64,000 nt of DNA from Alkaliphilus transvaalensis ATCC 700919 (GCF_000621485.1 NZ_JHYF01000003.1:124001-188000); one strand, 5' to 3'; counted from the stretch's first letter, positions 8,816-18,179 are shown. Numbers and translations are program-made. The notes: generated from the sequence alone by a model not told the origin.

Positions 8816-9290
8816 TCGATTTTTTGGATTTATGTTGTGTTTTTTACCTGGAGCAGCCCATATGTATTTGGGACTTAAAAAACAAGGGCTTCAATTAATG
8901 ACGTTATTCGTTTTGCCGATGTTCTTAACGGAATTGGTTCGATTAAGTCTGTTTATGTTTGTATTGCCTATTATTTGGTTTTATAGCTTTTTCGACGGAT
9001 TAAGAAAAATTAATGGCCATGAGGAACTTATAGATTCTGATGTTTTAATATTCAATTGGTTAGATCATAATAAGCGATGGGCTGGAGATCAGAATAAGAT
9101 ATTAGGTTATGGTTTTATCGTTTTAGGTGGATTACTAATTTTTGATAGAATATTAATGCCTATTGTAAGTAGTAATTTTGGGTGGCAGATGAGGCAATAT
9201 ATTCATATGGGAACAATCTCTGTGGTATTAATATTAGGCGGAGTTAAACTGTTGGCAGGAACACAACAGGGGAAAGGAAAGGATCAATAA
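8805..9290 (+). CDS. Membrane protein in the sigma / anti-sigma operon
   Basis: 161 residues with four predicted membrane segments. The start, FFGFMLCFLPGAAHMYLGLKKQG, has the proline-glycine and YLG pattern seen in TM2-like small membrane proteins. A polar stretch (LDHNKRWAGDQ) separates two hydrophobic pairs. Its function is unknown. It overlaps the anti-sigma gene upstream by 11 bp and the LiaF-like gene downstream by one base, so all four genes belong to one translation-coupled operon, and it may help sense or answer membrane stress. Confidence 0.7.
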   Translation: MKTNRFFGFMLCFLPGAAHMYLGLKKQGLQLMTLFVLPMFLTELVRLSLFMFVLPIIWFYSFFDGLRKINGHEELIDSDVLIFNWLDHNKRWAGDQNKILGYGFIVLGGLLIFDRILMPIVSSNFGWQMRQYIHMGTISVVLILGGVKLLAGTQQGKGKDQ

Positions 9291-10207
9291 TGGGAAAATG
9301 GAGAGTTGGTACATTAACCATGGGGGTTGCACTAATTTTATTGGGGGTTATTTTATTTGTTTCATTATTAGGCGGCTATGAAATAATGGATAAGCTACTG
9401 ACCTGGTGGCCTGTAATTTTAATTATGATAGGTGCAGAAATCCTCTTTTATATTTATCGTGGAAAAGAAGAACAAGTAAAAATAAGGTATGATGTATTTA
9501 GTATTTTCATGATTATGTGTATTTTTATAACTAGTGGCATTTTATATGGGGTTACCTCTTCAGGTATTATTCAACATGTGGCTGTTGCTGTAAACAGTAG
9601 AGACTATACTGTCTCAATTCCCCAAGAAGAAATTGTTGTCGGTAATCATATAAGAAAAGTTGTCATTACATCCCCAAATTCATCAATATTAGAGCTCAAT
9701 AAAACAGAAGGGGCAAACATAATTTATAAGGGAACCAGCGATGTTTTTGCAGAGTCGATGGATGGGGCAAGAGAGATTATTAGTAAAGAAGAAGTCTATA
9801 TCAATGAGATAGAAAATACATTGTATATACAACTACCTTCCTTTGAAAGAAGATATGATATTAAAACAGGAGTTAATAACATTAGCTTCAATCTTTATTT
9901 ACCAGGAGAGATTGATGTTGAAGTTAGAGGTGGAAATCATTATTTATCTAAAGTAATGATAGATGGCGAAGCAGTTAGGGGTAACTGGTTAATTAATAAT
10001 AGTTTTAATGTGCAGGTCAATGGAAATAGCAACTCTAACTTCCTGCTAGAGGCTATAACAGAATATGAACCCAACTTAAGGGGTAATGTAGAATGGGATA
10101 TAAATCAGCAGGAGGATGGTTATGCTGTAGGAAAAGTGGTTTTAGGCAATGGAGATCATAAGCTTCATATAGTTAAAAGTAACGTTGAAGTCCTTAAATT
10201 AAATTAA
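9290..10207 (+). CDS. LiaI/LiaF-like membrane protein
   Basis: 305 residues. The N-terminal third has closely spaced membrane hairpins with the pattern GVALILLGVILF...LLTWWPVILIMIGAEILFYI, characteristic of the LiaI-LiaF-like transmembrane region. A third segment (about residues 71-94) follows, then an extracytoplasmic beta-rich domain (about 100-305). In LiaF this latter part modulates a cell-envelope stress two-component system. Here it is the last gene of an ECF operon, so it may feed back on the sigma factor instead. The start codon overlaps the previous stop. A strong terminator follows. Confidence 0.72.
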   Translation: MGKWRVGTLTMGVALILLGVILFVSLLGGYEIMDKLLTWWPVILIMIGAEILFYIYRGKEEQVKIRYDVFSIFMIMCIFITSGILYGVTSSGIIQHVAVAVNSRDYTVSIPQEEIVVGNHIRKVVITSPNSSILELNKTEGANIIYKGTSDVFAESMDGAREIISKEEVYINEIENTLYIQLPSFERRYDIKTGVNNISFNLYLPGEIDVEVRGGNHYLSKVMIDGEAVRGNWLINNSFNVQVNGNSNSNFLLEAITEYEPNLRGNVEWDINQQEDGYAVGKVVLGNGDHKLHIVKSNVEVLKLN

Positions 10208-10235
10208 TTAAGTTCAAAAATGAATATTTAATTAG

Positions 10236-10276
10236 AAATAAATGGCTCCCAGAAATAGGTGAGCCATTTATTTTAT
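10236..10276 (+). terminator. Intrinsic terminator of the sigma operon
   Basis: A 13-bp perfect stem: AAATAAATGGCTC (10236-10248) pairs with GAGCCATTTATTT (10261-10273), and more T follows. Confidence 0.85.
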
Positions 10277-10587
10277 AGCGAAAAGGAAAGTTCAAATTAA
10301 ATATACAGCCTCCATAATTTAATTAGGCAAAATAATTTGATTTAGATTGATGGAAATAGTTGTTGATGTTATGTTATAATAATACGAAATAGTTATTTTA
10401 TTTAAGTTTTATTGACTTTAAAGTCCTAATATGTTATTACTAGAATTACTAAAAAAATATTTGCAACGATCATGTAGCCATCGACTGAATATGGGGGGCT
10501 GTTTTTTTATGGGGTTCTTGTTCATGTTAGATGGTTGAAGTTTGCTGTAAATATAAACCTTAATCTTATGAAAATGGGGGGAAGCCT
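10277..10587 (+). promoter_or_regulatory. Upstream region and leader of potABCD with a possible attenuator
   Basis: No gene is visible. TATAAT at 10375-10380 is preceded by TGT, giving an extended -10 promoter without a good -35. The transcript would have a leader of about 200 nt. Within it, AGCC (10476-10479) can pair with GGCT (10497-10500), followed by seven T (10502-10508). This resembles a weak terminator and could be an attenuator. I recognise no known riboswitch. GGGGGGAAG lies just before potA. Confidence 0.35.
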
Positions 10588-11628
10588 ATGGAGGATCAAA
10601 TTATCAATCTCGTGAATATATCCAAGAGCTACGGAGGAAGTGAAGCTTTAAAGAATATGAACTTATATATTCGGAAAAATGAGTTTTTGACTCTGCTAGG
10701 CCCAAGTGGATGTGGAAAGACCACTACCCTTAGAATTATAGGTGGCTTTGAGACTCCAAATTCGGGAAGGGTTCTTTTTGAAGGGAAGGACATAACTGAT
10801 GTACCCCCCCATAAAAGAAGAGTGAATACAGTATTTCAAAAGTATGCTTTGTTTCCTCATATGAATGTCGCTGAAAATATTGCCTTTGGTTTAAAAATTA
10901 AAGGAATAGCTGATAGTGATATTAAAGAAAAAGTAAAAAAGGTACTTGAGCTGGTAAACCTTGCAGGATATGAGAAACGTTCTGTAAACTCCCTAAGTGG
11001 TGGGCAGCAGCAAAGAATAGCTATTGCAAGAGCTATTGTTAATGAACCAGAAGTTCTCTTGCTGGACGAGCCTTTAGGGGCATTAGATCTTAAATTAAGA
11101 AAAGATATGCAGTTTGAACTAAAGAAAATACAACAACATTTAGGGATTACCTTTATTTATGTTACCCATGACCAAGAAGAAGCCCTAACAATGTCTGATA
11201 CGATAGTTGTGATGAAGGATGGTTTAATACAGCAAATTGGGACACCGGAAGATATATATAATGAGCCGAAGAATTCCTTCGTGGCTGACTTTATTGGTGA
11301 AAGTAATATTGTAAAAGGGAAGTACATAGAAGATTTTAAAGTAGCCTTTGCTGATAATATTTTTGACTGTGTAGATACAGGTTTTGGGGTAGGTGAAGAG
11401 GTAGATATCGTTATTCGCCCAGAAGATATTAAGCTGGTAGATATAGCTGAAGGTATGCTGAAGGGCAAGGTAACGTCTGTGACTTTCAAAGGGGTCCATT
11501 ATGAAATGATTATCCATAGCATGGGGATCGATTGGATGGTCCATAGCACATCTATGGAACAGGTGGACAGCCCTGTGGGAATTAAGATATCACCAGATGA
11601 TATTCATATTATGAAGAGGGTGATCTGA
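10588..11628 (+). CDS. potA: Spermidine/putrescine ABC transporter ATP-binding protein PotA
   Basis: 346 residues, the ATPase of a polyamine importer. It has a Walker A loop GPSGCGKT at residues 38-45, a Q-loop in [13 protein letters not shown], the ABC signature LSGGQQQR, Walker [13 protein letters not shown] and the switch His in VTHDQEEA. The C-terminal TOBE-like domain (about 240-346) is typical of PotA/CysA-type ATPases. Gene order potA-potB-potC-potD, with overlapping stops and starts, supports the polyamine assignment over other import ATPases. The substrate could be either polyamine. Confidence 0.93.
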   Translation: MEDQIINLVNISKSYGGSEALKNMNLYIRKNEFLTLLGPSGCGKTTTLRIIGGFETPNSGRVLFEGKDITDVPPHKRRVNTVFQKYALFPHMNVAENIAFGLKIKGIADSDIKEKVKKVLELVNLAGYEKRSVNSLSGGQQQRIAIARAIVNEPEVLLLDEPLGALDLKLRKDMQFELKKIQQHLGITFIYVTHDQEEALTMSDTIVVMKDGLIQQIGTPEDIYNEPKNSFVADFIGESNIVKGKYIEDFKVAFADNIFDCVDTGFGVGEEVDIVIRPEDIKLVDIAEGMLKGKVTSVTFKGVHYEMIIHSMGIDWMVHSTSMEQVDSPVGIKISPDDIHIMKRVI

Positions 11629-12452
11629 TGAAGCTAAAGTGGATTTCCTATCCTTATATTGTTTGGATGATTATTTTTATTCTGTTGCCCCTATTTCTGA
11701 TATTATTCTATAGTGTTACTTACAATACAAGTGAAGGACTAGGATTTACCCTAGAGTACTTTCAAAGATTTTTTGAACCAATCTACATTAATGTATTATG
11801 GAGATCTTTTAAGCTAGCCCTTGTCAGTACAGGAGTCTGTCTTTTGTTAGGGTATCCTATGGCAATGATTCTAGCAGACAAAGAACTAAAAAATCGAAAT
11901 GTGATGGTGTTGCTATTTATCATACCAATGTGGATGAATTTTTTGTTAAGGACCTATGCGTGGATGACCCTTTTAGAGAGAAATGGGATCTTAAACTCCC
12001 TTTTAGGTCTATTGAATATAGCTCCAAAGGATTTTTTATATAATGAAGGAGCTGTTATACTGGGGATGGTTTATAACTTTCTACCCTTTATGGTGTTGCC
12101 AATTTACTCAGTATTAATTAAGATAGACAAAAATTTACTGGAGGCAGCAGGCGACTTAGGTGCTAACTCAGCTACTACCTTTAGAAAGATCATACTACCC
12201 TTAAGTATACCAGGGGTGCTTTCAGGGGTTACAATGGTATTTATGCCAGCGGTAACTACCTTTGTTATTCCTAGGTTACTGGGGGGCGGACAATTTACCC
12301 TAATAGGTAACTTAATCGAGCAACAGTTTTTATTTGTTGGCGACTGGGGTTTTGGTTCTGCCGTTTCAGTTATCATGCTAATCCTTATACTAATTAGTAT
12401 GGGGGTTATGGGTAAATATGAGAAGGAACAGGAGGGAGGCGGATTATGGTAA
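11628..12452 (+). CDS. potB: Polyamine ABC transporter permease PotB
   Basis: 274 residues with about six membrane segments. The cytoplasmic EAA loop that docks on the ATPase is visible as LLEAAGDLGANSATTFRKIILPLSIPG. It is the first of the two permeases of the polyamine importer. Its start overlaps the potA stop by one base, and its end overlaps the potC start by 7 bp, so the operon is tightly coupled. Confidence 0.92.
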   Translation: MKLKWISYPYIVWMIIFILLPLFLILFYSVTYNTSEGLGFTLEYFQRFFEPIYINVLWRSFKLALVSTGVCLLLGYPMAMILADKELKNRNVMVLLFIIPMWMNFLLRTYAWMTLLERNGILNSLLGLLNIAPKDFLYNEGAVILGMVYNFLPFMVLPIYSVLIKIDKNLLEAAGDLGANSATTFRKIILPLSIPGVLSGVTMVFMPAVTTFVIPRLLGGGQFTLIGNLIEQQFLFVGDWGFGSAVSVIMLILILISMGVMGKYEKEQEGGGLW

Positions 12453-13225
12453 AGTTTATAAAACGTTTTTATACTTCTTTAATCTTTCTGTTTCTATACG
12501 CTCCCATTTTAGTCCTAATTATTTTTTCCTTCAATAGCTCAAAGTCTAGGGGAAGCTGGGATGGATTTACCCTTAACTGGTATGTTGAAATGTTTCAAGA
12601 TAGACAGATTATGTCGGCCTTATATGTGACCCTTGGGATAGCTGTGTTGTCCTCAATAATTGCCACTATAATTGGGACAGCTGCTGCCATCGGGATCTAT
12701 AATATGAATCGATTTAATAAAGGAATTATAATGAACTTAACCTACTTGCCTGTTTTAAATGCAGATATCGTTACAGGGATCTCCCTAATGTTATTGCTGA
12801 TATTTTTAAAAATACCCTTAGGATTTACATCTTTATTATTGGCTCATATTACTTTTAATATACCCTATGTAATACTATCGGTATTGCCTAAGCTAAGGCA
12901 ACTCAATAAGCATCTTTATGAGGCTGCCCTTGATCTTGGGGCCAGTCCCCTATATGCATTACGAAAAATAATTATTCCAGAAATAAAACCAGGAATAATA
13001 ACGGGGCTATTATTAGCCTTCACCCTATCTATTGACGACTTTGTAATCAGTTTCTTTACGACAGGGTCTGGGGTGGCGAACCTATCAATCACCATTTATT
13101 CTATGGCAAGAAGGGGTATAAACCCTAAAATAAATGCATTATCAACAATCATGTTTCTAAGTGTTCTTACTTTACTAATTATAGTAAACAAAAGAATGGA
13201 TAATACAGAGGAGGGAGATAATTGA
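12446..13225 (+). CDS. potC: Polyamine ABC transporter permease PotC
   Basis: 259 residues and about six membrane segments, with the EAA loop LYEAALDLGASPLYALRKIIIPEIKPG near the C-terminal third. It pairs with PotB to form the membrane channel. GGAGGCGG lies upstream of the ATG, inside potB. The stop codon overlaps the potD start. Confidence 0.92.
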   Translation: MVKFIKRFYTSLIFLFLYAPILVLIIFSFNSSKSRGSWDGFTLNWYVEMFQDRQIMSALYVTLGIAVLSSIIATIIGTAAAIGIYNMNRFNKGIIMNLTYLPVLNADIVTGISLMLLLIFLKIPLGFTSLLLAHITFNIPYVILSVLPKLRQLNKHLYEAALDLGASPLYALRKIIIPEIKPGIITGLLLAFTLSIDDFVISFFTTGSGVANLSITIYSMARRGINPKINALSTIMFLSVLTLLIIVNKRMDNTEEGDN

Positions 13226-14256
13226 AAAAATATTTTAAATTAGTATTATTTATGGTAGTTGCCACAATCCTTTTAGCAGGTTGTAGTGGTGGACGAGAAA
13301 CCCTTACGGTTTACAACTGGGGGGACTACATCGATGAAGATGTAATTAGAGAGTTTGAAAAGGAATTTGGGGTAAGAGTTGTCTATGATGAATTTGCCAC
13401 TAACGAAGATATGTATGTTAAAATCAACGCTGGAGGCGGAAACTATGATGTAGCCATTCCATCCGACTACATGATTAAAAGGATGATTGATGAGGATTTA
13501 CTGCACAAAATAGACTTTGATAATGTACCAAATTATCAGTATATTGATGATCAGTTTAAAGACCTTGGCTTTGATCCTAATAATGAGTATTCTGTCCCTT
13601 ATATGTGGGGAACGGTAGGGATTTTATATAATAAAACTATGGTAGATGATCCTGTAGATAGTTGGAAAATCCTATGGGATGAAAAATATAGCAAACAGAT
13701 TTTAATGTTAGATAGCCAAAGGGATTCTATTGGGATTACATTAAAAATGTTGGGTTACTCTTTAAATACTAAAAATACCCAAGAGTTAGAAGAAGCAAAA
13801 GATGCTCTAATTGAGCAAAAACCGCTAGTACTAGCTTATGTAGGTGATGAGGTTAAAGATAAAATGATTTCGGGAGAGGCTGCATTGGCAGTAGTTTGGT
13901 CAGGAGATGCAGTTTATATGATGAGGGAAAACCCTGACTTAGCCTATGCAATTCCAGAGGAAGGTAGTAACCTATGGTTTGATTCTATGGTTATTCCTAA
14001 AACCAGTAAAAATAAGGAATTAGCAGAGAAATTCATTAACTTTATGACAAGAACAGATATTGCCTTTATGAATACTGATTATATTGGCTATTCTACGCCC
14101 CACACTGAGGCAAAGAAGCAGTTAGATCCATCTTTAATGAATGACATGGCAGCTTATCCAGCAATGGAGGATCTAGAAGACTGTGAAGTCTTTGAAGACT
14201 TATCAAGTTCTGCAAGTGTTTATGATAGAATTTGGACAGAAGTAAAGGCTAAATAG
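13222..14256 (+). CDS. potD: Polyamine-binding lipoprotein PotD
   Basis: 344 residues, starting at a TTG that overlaps the potC stop by 4 bp, with GGAGGG 5 bp upstream. The signal peptide ends in the lipobox LAGC at about residue 20, so this is the membrane-anchored binding protein that delivers spermidine or putrescine to PotBC. The mature start, TLTVYNWGDYIDEDVIREFEKEFG, is the usual beginning of PotD/PotF-type binding proteins, and VPYMWGTVGILYNK follows. It is the last gene of the operon, ahead of a structured terminator. Confidence 0.93.
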   Translation: MKKYFKLVLFMVVATILLAGCSGGRETLTVYNWGDYIDEDVIREFEKEFGVRVVYDEFATNEDMYVKINAGGGNYDVAIPSDYMIKRMIDEDLLHKIDFDNVPNYQYIDDQFKDLGFDPNNEYSVPYMWGTVGILYNKTMVDDPVDSWKILWDEKYSKQILMLDSQRDSIGITLKMLGYSLNTKNTQELEEAKDALIEQKPLVLAYVGDEVKDKMISGEAALAVVWSGDAVYMMRENPDLAYAIPEEGSNLWFDSMVIPKTSKNKELAEKFINFMTRTDIAFMNTDYIGYSTPHTEAKKQLDPSLMNDMAAYPAMEDLEDCEVFEDLSSSASVYDRIWTEVKAK

Positions 14257-14271
14257 ATAAGAGAAAATTAA

Positions 14272-14340
14272 TAGACAGGTATAGCAAAGGAGAACTCAGA
14301 TTTTATCTCAAAGGTCCCTTTAGCTAACCTGTCTTTTTAA
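14272..14340 (+). terminator. Long structured terminator after potD
   Basis: AGACAGGT pairs with ACCTGTCT just before TTTTTA. Nested pairs (AAAGG with CCTTT, GAGA with TCTC) extend the hairpin inward. Confidence 0.75.
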
Positions 14341-14440
14341 ATTAATTGGTTATCTGCTTAGTTTCTTCACCTAAAGTCATCCTTTAAACCATAGGAAGCA
14401 AAACTTTGTTACAGGCTGTATTTAAAATAACTACTTACAA

Positions 14441-15037
14441 TTAATTAATCTCTTTTAAAAAGAATCTTGTTAATTCTTTAGCTTCATCTTCTCCAAACAG
14501 ATCAGATATATGATATTCGATTCTATATCCACCCTTCTCAAGATTGATTCCTGTTATGATAAGCTTCTCTCCCTCTACATTCATGACCTTGTAGGGAATA
14601 TCCCTCCCATCTATTACCCAGACATCTTTACTGGATACCTCGCCATGTTTTTGTGGATAATAACTTAATTCTGCTATCATATCTCCTTCGTAATATCCAT
14701 AGATAATTCTTCCTGTCGACTCTTCATAAGATTTAATGAAGGCCTCATCTTGAAAATGTGGTCGGAGTTCTTCTTTAGACAGTCCATAATGAATAACCAT
14801 GTCTGGGGACATCGTTTCTAAAGGGGGGTTAGCTAAATAAACGTGTAAAATGGGGTAGTCAGGGGATAAAGGCAAAGCATAGTTACCACCATACTGATGA
14901 TTAAATTCTTCCACCTGCTTAACTAATTCTAGGTATTCTCCTTTTAAGGAATCATCAGAATTAGAAGAGCTATCAGTTGTGCTACAGCCTACTAAAAGGA
15001 TGGTTAAAATCATTAGAATGCTTAAATATTTTTTCAT
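14441..15037 (-). CDS. Predicted lipoprotein of unknown function
   Basis: 198 residues. The signal peptide MKKYLSILMILTILLVGC ends in a lipobox, with the cysteine at residue 18, followed by a serine-rich linker (STTDSSSNSDD). The mature domain (about 30-198) is acidic and has no motif I recognise. It includes a mixed alpha/beta stretch with KDVWVIDGRDIPYKVMNVEGEKLIITGINLEKGGYRIEY. The start has AAAGGAGATT upstream. It lies behind another minus-strand secreted-protein gene, separated by an inverted repeat, so it may have its own transcript. No function can be given. Confidence 0.68.
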   Translation of the reverse strand: MKKYLSILMILTILLVGCSTTDSSSNSDDSLKGEYLELVKQVEEFNHQYGGNYALPLSPDYPILHVYLANPPLETMSPDMVIHYGLSKEELRPHFQDEAFIKSYEESTGRIIYGYYEGDMIAELSYYPQKHGEVSSKDVWVIDGRDIPYKVMNVEGEKLIITGINLEKGGYRIEYHISDLFGEDEAKELTRFFLKEIN

Positions 15038-15134
15038 ATAAAATCTCCTTTCTTAAAGTTTAAGCAACTGGTTTTTCAAAATTAAAACATAAACTAATAA
15101 TTAATATTTTATTTTCTAAATCAAGAATTAATAG

Positions 15135-15163
15135 TAGAGGGAGCCAATATGGGACTCCCTCTA
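15135..15163. terminator. Hairpin between two minus-strand genes
   Basis: TAGAGGGAG (15135-15143) is perfectly complementary to CTCCCTCTA (15155-15163), with an 11-base loop. On the minus strand it follows the secreted-protein gene, so it may be its terminator, though the T tract is poor on both strands. Confidence 0.5.
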
Positions 15164-15228
15164 ACATTACATTTTAATTTTAACCCTATTCATATAACAT
15201 TATTTATATATAAAAACTGGAGGTAAAT

Positions 15229-16146
15229 CTATTGGATAGAATTGAATAAAGTATATAGTGTATCTACACTGACAGTATCACTCAGAGTTCCTGCTAATGA
15301 GTATACCATACCTTTATCTTCCCAATTTAATACCACTATAGTCTTTCCAATCCATTCATTTTCTATTATACGTTCTTGTATATTCAATTCTATAGCAATA
15401 TCTGAATCTGAAGTATGTAGCTTAGGAGTCTGTTGAAATATAATAAAGTCTCCACTCTTATCGTCAGTCCAACTTTGCTTGATTAGGTTGGGTAAGTTAG
15501 AACGTTCAATAACATAAACATTTGTTGAATCGTTAAAATTGTCTGGTAAACTTTCCAATGTAGATATATTAAAATCTACATTGGAAGAAGCCATTTCAAG
15601 ATCAGTTTTTTCAATATTAGACTGTACTTCATCTTGAATAGATAGTGTACCAGCAGTATTAACTCTATATACGACTTTATCTGAAGATAAACCAGTGGTG
15701 CCGTCTTGGAAGAATTGATCAGTAATTAAATGGCGATTAGTGGTATTGAAATTAGCAAATGACCAGTTAGGTGAAAAGGTGTAATTTGTATTGCGAACTG
15801 GCATACCAAACAAATGCCAATAGTCTACAGAATTATTACCATATTCATCATATATCCATAGGATGCCAAATTGTAAGTTGCTAGATGCGCTACTTGCCCC
15901 TACATATTGCCTTGAATGTAATATAGCATTACTATTAGAACGTTTCTCAACTTGATCTCGAACATAATAGTTAACATCATATCTCACACCTAATTCACTA
16001 TTTTTTTGTCCAATAAAATCACTCCTATAGTAAGCAGTGCCATTCAATAGATTCCAAGAACGAGTAGCACCGTATGTAATGCTAGATGTTATCAAAATTA
16101 CCAAAGCAAGAATCATCAAAATTCTCTTACTCGAAAATTTTTTCAT
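15229..16146 (-). CDS. Secreted protein, possible DUF4367-like C-terminal domain
   Basis: 305 residues. The frame is open further upstream, but the ATG at 16146 (MKKFSSKRILMI) has AAAGGAG 8 bp before it and opens directly into a signal peptide ending near ITYGA, so it is preferred. There is no lipobox. The first half of the mature protein (to about 160) is rich in Asn, Ser and Tyr and not recognised. The second half ends with the pattern VVLNWEDKGMVYSLAGTLSD...LYTLFNSI, which resembles DUF4367-type domains. This suggests an exported envelope protein. It has an internal perfect inverted repeat. Confidence 0.6.
   Translation of the reverse strand: MKKFSSKRILMILALVILITSSITYGATRSWNLLNGTAYYRSDFIGQKNSELGVRYDVNYYVRDQVEKRSNSNAILHSRQYVGASSASSNLQFGILWIYDEYGNNSVDYWHLFGMPVRNTNYTFSPNWSFANFNTTNRHLITDQFFQDGTTGLSSDKVVYRVNTAGTLSIQDEVQSNIEKTDLEMASSNVDFNISTLESLPDNFNDSTNVYVIERSNLPNLIKQSWTDDKSGDFIIFQQTPKLHTSDSDIAIELNIQERIIENEWIGKTIVVLNWEDKGMVYSLAGTLSDTVSVDTLYTLFNSIQ
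15553..15586. repeat. 13-bp perfect inverted repeat inside the secreted-protein gene
   Basis: TTCCAATGTAGAT (15553-15565) and ATCTACATTGGAA (15574-15586) are exact reverse complements around an 8-base loop. The repeat lies within the coding region, between the two halves of the protein. Confidence 0.85.
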
Positions 16147-16442
16147 ATAAACAGCTCCTTTGTTAAAATTATAGTATTGTCTGACATGTGTTAAGCTTTG
16201 TTGCTTTCCCACCTTTCGGAATAATATAGTAAGCATTCTTTGATTTCTTTTATTTAAGTATACAAAAAAACAAACAGGTAGTCAATGGAAAATTTGAAAA
16301 ATATGTATTTAAATTAAAATAATTTGATATAATAGGGTATATAAAGTATGAAAGGGGGAAATAATATTCAAATTCTCTATAGATAGCTTAGTAATGTATA
16401 TTGATAAACTGTAATGACATTAGACAAGGGGTTGATTAAAAT

Positions 16443-16862
16443 ATGAAGAGTGTTATAAAAATAATAGCCATCGTAGCAGGGCTATTAATAGGGGTTTTTG
16501 GTATATGGTATTACTTTGTTAACAATACAACTTTTCCTGAAGAGGTACTTATGGTGGGAGAGCAGGTTGACGACAATGGCAGAGTGCATTTTTATAAAAA
16601 TATAAAAGAGGAAGAAAAAATTGCTCGGTATAAAAAGTTATATAATAGTATTGGGATAATCTACGAAGGAGAAGAACCAAAGGATTATCCAGACTTTGTT
16701 ATTAGCATTTTAAATCCTGAATCGATGGTGACCCATAATCTTAATATATGGGTTAAAGAAGACCAGGTGATTGTTTTCAAAAGAAGTAATAACTCAAGTT
16801 ATTTTAGAATATTATCATCAGCACAATTTAAAGAATTAAAAGAAATACTTGAAATTGAATGA
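16443..16862 (+). CDS. Small membrane-anchored protein of unknown function
   Basis: 139 residues. One N-terminal membrane segment (about residues 5-27, IIAIVAGLLIGVFGIWYYFV) is followed by a soluble domain outside the membrane, which contains DDNGRVHFYKNIKEEEKIARYKKLYNS and ends in charged helices. There is no lipobox. AAGGGG is 14 bp before the ATG, so spacing is long. A TGA-TATAAT extended -10 lies about 110 bp upstream (16328-16333). The family is not recognised. Confidence 0.6.
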   Translation: MKSVIKIIAIVAGLLIGVFGIWYYFVNNTTFPEEVLMVGEQVDDNGRVHFYKNIKEEEKIARYKKLYNSIGIIYEGEEPKDYPDFVISILNPESMVTHNLNIWVKEDQVIVFKRSNNSSYFRILSSAQFKELKEILEIE

Positions 16863-16867
16863 CAATT

Positions 16868-16915
16868 AAAAGGAAGGGCTATGGAGCTGGAAAGAAACCA
16901 TAAACCTTCCTTTTT
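16868..16915. terminator. Shared terminator between converging genes
   Basis: AAAGGAAGG pairs with CCTTCCTTT, with a second internal pairing of TATGG with CCATA. T runs lie on the plus-strand exit and A runs on the other side, so it can serve both the 16443 gene and the converging GGDEF gene. Confidence 0.8.
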
Positions 16916-16940
16916 CATAATTATCTATCAGTTTTTATTA

Positions 16941-18179
16941 CTATCTACAGACACAGTTTCTTCCCTTCTTTTTAGCTTTATAAAGGGCTTTATCTGCATT
17001 TTTCATTACCTCTTGGGGAGACTTAGTTTCCTTTGTTCGATTGGCAACCCCAATACTGATGGTTACAAAGAGCTTTCTGCCAACAGTTGAAGGAGATTTT
17101 CTAGTGGTTTGAGACTTTGTTTTAGGCTTTGTTTTCGGGCGATTAGGGCTTCTTAATATAAAGGCCCTTTTGGCTACAGTCTCTCGTAGTTCCTCCAAAT
17201 GGCTTAATGTTTCATCGGCAGACTTACCGGGAAAAAGAACTGTAAACTCTTCACCACCATAACGGAAGGCCTTTCCCCCACCAGTTACTTTTGATAAGCA
17301 GTTGGCTACCATTTTAAGGACCTCATCACCAACATCGTGTCCATGTTTATCATTGAATTTCTTAAAAAAGTCAATGTCCAGCATAGCAACAGAATATGTA
17401 CCACTAAGTTTTAACATATCTTCCTTTAACGCCCTCCTACCTGGTAGCCCTGTCAGTTCATCTAAATAGGACATTCGGTAGGAATCTTGAATAATACTTA
17501 TGATTAGAACAATCCCAATGGCAGAAAAAAGCACTAATACACCAGTAGTCGTTTTGATGCTTAAAGCAATGGTGATGGCAATTAAGCTAGCAATTAATGG
17601 CCCATCAGAATAAGCTGAATTAATATAACCCTTAACTAGTAAACCTACAACAGATAGTGTAATACTAAAGATGACCAACTGAGGACTATTAGTATTAAAG
17701 GGAAGGTTTATGTAATCTTTATATAAAAATTCGAGGTTAGTATAATTAGATGCACCAACACTACCAACGATAAAGGCTAGCTGAAGGGAGATAAAGATAA
17801 AACGAAGAACTCCCCATACTGTGAAAAAACCCCTCTCTTTTAAAAGAGAAAAGATGGCTAAATTTATTGGAATAATAACCCCTAATACTAGGTAAAAAAT
17901 AGTTAGGTCATCATAGATCATTAATATTTTAGGGGCATAAACGATCGTTAATAAACTGGCTAAAAGAACCACTAAAATAAAGAAAATCCGACTACGATTA
18001 AATCGTAAAGATAAAAGCATCCCTATTAATAAAATACCATAGGGTAAATAATACATTAGTAATGTAACTGAAGTAGGTAATTCAGTTAGTTTAAGGTATA
18101 AGAAGATTCCTGCAATGACAATTAATAAAGGGAGGACTAAGGATCGTAGTAGTTTTGTTATAGCTTTCAAAGATTTCAT
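16941..18179 (-). CDS. Membrane-bound diguanylate cyclase (GGDEF domain)
   Basis: 412 residues. About seven membrane segments fill residues 12-225, and a cytoplasmic GGDEF domain (about 235-412) follows. The catalytic loop FRYGGEEF is an active variant, so synthesis of cyclic di-GMP is likely. MLDIDFFKKFNDKHGHDVGDEVLK carries the metal and substrate contacts. Between the catalytic loop and the last strand, FVTISIGVA, there is a very basic insertion (RPKTKPKTKSQTTRK) not usual in these domains. No inhibitory RxxD site is evident just before the GGEEF loop. The sensory input is unknown, as the membrane part matches no named sensor that I can identify. Confidence 0.88.
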   Translation of the reverse strand: MKSLKAITKLLRSLVLPLLIVIAGIFLYLKLTELPTSVTLLMYYLPYGILLIGMLLSLRFNRSRIFFILVVLLASLLTIVYAPKILMIYDDLTIFYLVLGVIIPINLAIFSLLKERGFFTVWGVLRFIFISLQLAFIVGSVGASNYTNLEFLYKDYINLPFNTNSPQLVIFSITLSVVGLLVKGYINSAYSDGPLIASLIAITIALSIKTTTGVLVLFSAIGIVLIISIIQDSYRMSYLDELTGLPGRRALKEDMLKLSGTYSVAMLDIDFFKKFNDKHGHDVGDEVLKMVANCLSKVTGGGKAFRYGGEEFTVLFPGKSADETLSHLEELRETVAKRAFILRSPNRPKTKPKTKSQTTRKSPSTVGRKLFVTISIGVANRTKETKSPQEVMKNADKALYKAKKKGRNCVCR

